Part shown: piece by piece, positions 15,735 through 18,304 of the stretch
Position numbering within the stretch: the stretch's first letter is position 1
How the letters are laid out: every line of letters begins with the position of its first letter
Translations under genes and position numbers: made by a program
The notes under the pieces: model-generated
Seen by the model: the letters and a program-made list of their open reading frames with translations, nothing else
Database searches by the model: none
What the model was told of the DNA's origin: nothing
Assembly: GCA_016793185.1 (NCBI GenBank)
Contig: JAEUIK010000666.1
Coordinates: forward strand, 1 to 18,304
Reading direction: 5' to 3'
From: Planctomycetaceae bacterium
GTDB taxonomy: Bacteria > Planctomycetota > Planctomycetia > Pirellulales > JAEUIK01
DNA length: 18,304 bases

Positions 15735-16190
15735 TCAGCCCTCGCCCAGCTGGCCCCGGATCCTCCCCCAGGCCTGGCGGATCACCTGGTCGGCGGCTCC
15801 CTTGATCAGGGCGGGACTGATGGCCGCCACCAGTCCCTTCCGCTCGGTCACTTCGGCCCGCCACTGCAGGCGCGAGCCATCGCTCTCGGGCGTGATCTCC
15901 ATCCGCGAGACCAGCCGCAGGGTTTGCCCGATGCCGCTCGACTCGACGCGCGACACTGCGCGATGCGGCGGTTCCTGCTCGGCGATCTCGATCTTGACCT
16001 TCAGCGTGCCGCGGAGGAACGAGAACCCTGGGCGGACCACGCACTCCAGCGAATGGCCGTCGACCACGTTCGCGCTCACCAGGTCGGGAATGCACTGCGC
16101 GATCAGGTTCGGGTCGGTCATGGCGGCATAAACCTCCGCCGGGGGTGCGCGAAAGATCTCTTCGCCGCTGAATTCCAAAGGGGCGGCCAT
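15735..16190 (-). CDS. SRPBCC family protein, carbon monoxide dehydrogenase subunit G (CoxG)-like
   Basis: This 151-residue protein starts at an ATG with GAGGAG seven bases upstream. The same frame is open further upstream, but without family-like sequence. It has the helix-grip START/SRPBCC fold: FSGEEIFRAPPAEVYAAMTD with IPDLVSANVVDG at the start, a beta-rich middle (LRGTLKVKIEIAEQEPPHRA), and a C-terminal helix (GAADQVIRQAWGRIRGQL). The pattern 'F.G...I.APP..V...L.DP..L..C.P' matches the CoxG branch. True CoxG helps recruit CO dehydrogenase to the membrane, but no coxMSL genes are here, so it should be treated as a CoxG-like lipid- or cofactor-binding protein of unknown role. It has no signal peptide. 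It is transcribed alone, divergent from the Cys-rich lipoprotein. Confidence 0.86.
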   Translation of the reverse strand: MAAPLEFSGEEIFRAPPAEVYAAMTDPNLIAQCIPDLVSANVVDGHSLECVVRPGFSFLRGTLKVKIEIAEQEPPHRAVSRVESSGIGQTLRLVSRMEITPESDGSRLQWRAEVTERKGLVAAISPALIKGAADQVIRQAWGRIRGQLGEG

Positions 16191-16287
16191 CAAGGGCTCC
16201 TCGTCATCGTGATCCGTCAACTCCACCAGCCAACCTACCAGCCGCGACCGCGCCGTCCAAGGCACGGCCGGGCAGTAAACTCGCCCG

Positions 16288-16359
16288 CGATAAGCGGTTG
16301 CACCACTGCTGCCAGGCGCCGCTGGCAGGGGCACGCTAGCGGTGGCAACGCTTCTATCG
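16288..16359. repeat. Long imperfect palindrome, REP/MITE-like intergenic element
   Basis: A 72-bp imperfect palindrome fills the middle of the 307-bp gap between the divergent CoxG-like and lipoprotein genes. CGATA-AGCG-TTGC-ACC-CT on the left pairs with AG-GGT-GCAA-CGCT-TATCG on the right with small bulges. Nested inside is a perfect hairpin, CTGCCAG (16309-16315) and CTGGCAG (16322-16328) around GCGCCG. Next to it, ATCGA (16356-16360) and TCGAT (16366-16370) form a further short stem. This design resembles REP/BIME or decayed MITE elements, or a structured RNA. I faintly recall related CACTGCTGGC...GCCAGCAGTG repeats between planctomycete genes. Apart from this element I see no gene in 16191-16497. 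Confidence 0.5.
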
Positions 16360-16497
16360 ATTTTCTCGATTCTACGGGATCTTCCGCCGATAAGCACATT
16401 GGGTGGGACCAGCGCGCGGTCCGCCACGGCCCGGTCAGTTGCCGTGTGCGTGCGACCCGATCCCAAGCGCCGCTAGCCACTCGTCGGAAGGGAATCC

Positions 16498-17055
16498 ATG
16501 AAACGAGCGATCTTCGCCGCACTCCTGCTGGCGACCGTGATCACCAGCAGCGGTTGCTGTGCCGTCAAGGATCTGTTCTGCCATCTCCCGGTCACGCGCC
16601 GCCTGTGCGGCAACGGCAGCATCTTCTGCGGACCGCCGATCCACAGCCGGGCCTGCAAGTCGGGCTGCGGCGAAACCTACTGGGGCGAGTGCATCAGCGA
16701 CCGCGTCGCGTGCTGCGATCCCTGTGACAAGTGCGGCAACTGGTGCGGGCCGCAAACCGAGTATCCCGGCTACGTGCCCCCGGGCGCCGGCGGCTACACC
16801 GACTACTCGGCCGGACCAGTGATGGAAGGGGAAGGCGAGATCATCTACGACGGGCCGCCGCGCGGCACGCCGCAACAGGCGCCGTCGCAACTCCGTCCGA
16901 TGCCCCCCACGACGCGCCGCCAGGGACCCGCCCGCTCGGCCATGCAAAAGTTCACCGTCCCCGAGCCGATCCCCGATCCGCGGATGGGACAACTGCAGCG
17001 TCCGAACTTCGTGGCTGGCCAGCAGCAGACGGTTCCGGCCGCATATCGTCCGTAG
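16498..17055 (+). CDS. Cys-rich planctomycete lipoprotein
   Basis: This 185-residue protein starts at an ATG following GGAAGGGA five or so bases upstream. The signal peptide (1-19, MKRAIFAALLLATVITSSG) ends in a lipobox SSGC, so Cys20 should be lipidated. Twelve more Cys follow by residue 83 (21, 28, 37, 44, 53, 57, 65, 72, 73, 76, 79, 83) and none after. The core includes ACKSGCGETYWGE, then CCDPCDKCGNWCGP. Residues 85-185 are Pro/Gly/Gln-rich and probably disordered. I recall the GETYWGEW-type core with CCDPCD as frequent in planctomycete proteomes without known function. The Cys array suggests multiple disulfides or metal binding on the outer face of the membrane. A strong terminator follows directly, so this is a single-gene unit. 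Confidence 0.8.
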   Translation: MKRAIFAALLLATVITSSGCCAVKDLFCHLPVTRRLCGNGSIFCGPPIHSRACKSGCGETYWGECISDRVACCDPCDKCGNWCGPQTEYPGYVPPGAGGYTDYSAGPVMEGEGEIIYDGPPRGTPQQAPSQLRPMPPTTRRQGPARSAMQKFTVPEPIPDPRMGQLQRPNFVAGQQQTVPAAYRP

Positions 17056-17088
17056 TTCGCGTCGCCAGGCCCGAGATCCGCTCCACCC

Positions 17089-17116
17089 AAACCGCCGGCA
17101 CCCCGGCGGTTTTTTT
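17089..17116 (+). terminator. Rho-independent terminator of the Cys-rich lipoprotein gene
   Basis: ACCGCCGG (17091-17098) pairs with CCGGCGGT (17103-17110) around the loop CACC. The flanking A's extend the stem and a run of T's follows to 17116. This is a textbook intrinsic terminator, 35 bases beyond the stop codon. It is the only strong one in the window. Confidence 0.9.
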
Positions 17117-17152
17117 GTGGAACGACGGTCCCCGATTCCGTTCCCGTCCGCG

Positions 17153-17180
17153 TTGCTTCGCGCGCCGCGAACCGTAGACT
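17153..17180 (+). promoter_or_regulatory. Candidate promoter for the ThDP enzyme gene
   Basis: TTGCTT (17153-17158) and TAGACT (17175-17180) are separated by 16 bp and lie 60 bases before the ATG, just after the terminator of the previous gene. Both hexamers keep the core bases. Found by eye in GC-rich DNA, so tentative. Confidence 0.4.
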
Positions 17181-17240
17181 AAGGGCCGTCGCCCGCCCTT
17201 TGCCGCCACACTCGTTCACCGCACCAGGGACGCTCTCCCC

Positions 17241-18304
17241 ATGTATCTCAGTGGCAGTCATGCGCTCTTGCAGATGCTGGCCGATGCCGGCGTCCCGTAC
17301 CTCTTCGGCAACCCGGGCACGACCGAGTTGCCGCTGATGGACGCGCTCATCGACGACCGCCGCATCAAGTACATCCTCGGGCTGCAGGAAGTGCCGGTCA
17401 TGGCCATGGCCGACGGTTTCGCCCAGGCGAGCCGCAAATTGGGAGTCGTCAATCTGCACATCAGCTGCGGGCTCGGCAACGCGATGGGAATGCTCTACAA
17501 CGCCTACCGCGCCGGCACGCCGCTCTTGGTCACGGCCGGCCAGCAGGACCGGCGCTTGATGCTCGAAGAGCCCATCCTCTGGGGGCAGATGGTCGAAGTC
17601 GCGCGACCCTGGACCAAGTGGTCCGTCGAAGTGAATCGCGTGCAGGATCTCCCGACTGCCCTGCGCCGCGCCATCCAGACGGCGCTCACGCCGCCGACGG
17701 GACCCGTCTTCCTCTCGATTCCGATCGATGTGCAGTCGGAGATCGCCGAATTGGATCTCACGCCCGCCCGGCCGCTCGACCGGCACGTCCGTCCTCCGCT
17801 GGGAGCGTTGCAGCAGGCCGCGCTCACCTTGGCGCAAGCGGCCAATCCGGCGATCCTCGTCGGCAGCCGCGTCGTCGAGGCCGACGCCGTGACCGAACTG
17901 GTCGGCGTGGCCGAACAACTCGGCGCGCCGGTGATCTCCGAGTCGGGCACGACGCACGGCCGCTTGAGCTTTCCCACCGACCACCCCCTCTACGACCAGG
18001 GCCTGCCGCTCTGGTCCCCCGAGGTCCGCCGCCGGTTGCAAGACTTCGACACGCTCCTGGTCGTCGGCATGGACCTCTTGCGGCAATACGTCTACTACGA
18101 GCCGTCGCGGGCGATTCCCGAGCACATCAAGATCGTGCATCTCGATGAGGATCCCTATCAGCTCGGCAAGAACTATCCCGTCGAAGTCGGGCTGATCGGC
18201 GATCCCAAAGTCGGCCTGGCCGAGTTGGGCCAATTGCTCGCACAGACGATGACCCCCGACCAGCAGAGCGCGGCGCAGGCGCGGGCCGAGCGCTGGAAGT
18301 CGCT
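17241..18304 (+). CDS. ThDP-dependent enzyme, benzoylformate decarboxylase / acetolactate synthase-like, 3' end cut
   Basis: The frame runs from an ATG at 17241 to the window edge, giving 354 visible residues out of about 530 expected. The PYR domain has GVPYLFGNPGTTELPL (18-33) and the cofactor-activating Glu50 in LGLQEVPVMAMADGFAQASR. Next comes NLHISCGLGNAMG (71-83) with YNAYRAGTPLLVTAGQQDRR, a run very like benzoylformate decarboxylase, and then the central domain with PAILVGSRVVEADAV and DTLLVVGMDLLRQYVYYEPS. The ThDP-binding C-terminal domain (GDG...N) lies outside. It would decarboxylate a 2-keto acid or form C-C bonds in the cytoplasm. Thr27 sits where benzoylformate decarboxylase has Ser26, His73 matches His70, and the His281 position appears to be Tyr or Val (about 283-284), so its substrate probably differs. 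Confidence 0.87.
   Translation, partial: MYLSGSHALLQMLADAGVPYLFGNPGTTELPLMDALIDDRRIKYILGLQEVPVMAMADGFAQASRKLGVVNLHISCGLGNAMGMLYNAYRAGTPLLVTAGQQDRRLMLEEPILWGQMVEVARPWTKWSVEVNRVQDLPTALRRAIQTALTPPTGPVFLSIPIDVQSEIAELDLTPARPLDRHVRPPLGALQQAALTLAQAANPAILVGSRVVEADAVTELVGVAEQLGAPVISESGTTHGRLSFPTDHPLYDQGLPLWSPEVRRRLQDFDTLLVVGMDLLRQYVYYEPSRAIPEHIKIVHLDEDPYQLGKNYPVEVGLIGDPKVGLAELGQLLAQTMTPDQQSAAQARAERWKS

Noticed and set aside
16845..18233. 462-codon minus-strand open frame spanning the end of the lipoprotein gene and the ThDP gene
   Set aside because: It crosses a strong intrinsic terminator and a gene boundary and has no recognisable domain, so it is a shadow.

Overview
The window is 18.3 kb of GC-rich bacterial chromosome. 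It most likely comes from a member of the Planctomycetota, probably near Pirellulales. The main taxonomic clues are a Cys-rich lipoprotein with a GETYWGE...CCDPCDKCGNW signature, a secreted protein resembling the family I know as DUF6786, a 4xS1-domain protein with a long disordered N-terminus, and a soluble methyltransferase starting RVLEPEVMDSP. No rRNA, tRNA, CRISPR array, transposase or phage gene is visible. Fourteen of the 16 genes are complete and the two at the window ends are cut. Most long open frames on the strand opposite a gene are GC-driven shadows and are omitted.

Layout. (1) 1-1815, minus strand: an ECF sigma factor, a 76-residue membrane-anchored protein, and an MscS-type channel running off the left edge, in that transcriptional order. 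(2) 1816-2260: non-coding, with short repeats. (3) 2261-3970, minus: S1-domain RNA-binding protein, divergent from (4) 4132-4716, plus: conserved hypothetical protein. (5) 4954-5487, plus: MarR-type regulator, convergent with (6) 5524-7200, minus: PYROXD2/phytoene-desaturase-like flavoprotein. (7) 7297-8229, plus: EamA/DMT transporter, convergent with (8) 8273-9268, minus: site-2 protease (M50). (9) 9462-11729, minus: penicillin-acylase-type Ntn hydrolase without signal peptide. (10) 11962-12207, plus: small secreted Gly/Tyr-rich protein. (11) 12247-15579, minus: DUF6786-like secreted protein, methyltransferase, M48 Ste24-like protease in transcriptional order. (12) 15735-16190, minus: CoxG-like SRPBCC protein. 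(13) 16191-16497: intergenic region with a long imperfect palindrome resembling a REP/MITE element. (14) 16498-17055, plus: Cys-rich lipoprotein with a strong intrinsic terminator. (15) 17241-end, plus: ThDP-dependent decarboxylase, cut by the right edge.

The genes are mostly independent short transcription units. The best case for a functional unit is the sigma factor, small membrane protein and mechanosensitive channel cluster, which could be an envelope-stress circuit. The window is otherwise rich in envelope functions: channel, two membrane proteases, transporter, lipoprotein and two secreted proteins. I see no obvious defence system or biosynthetic cluster. The more original points are the small planctomycete-specific secreted or lipidated proteins, the candidate zinc-free anti-sigma factor, the palindromic element at 16288-16359, and the altered active site of the ThDP enzyme.
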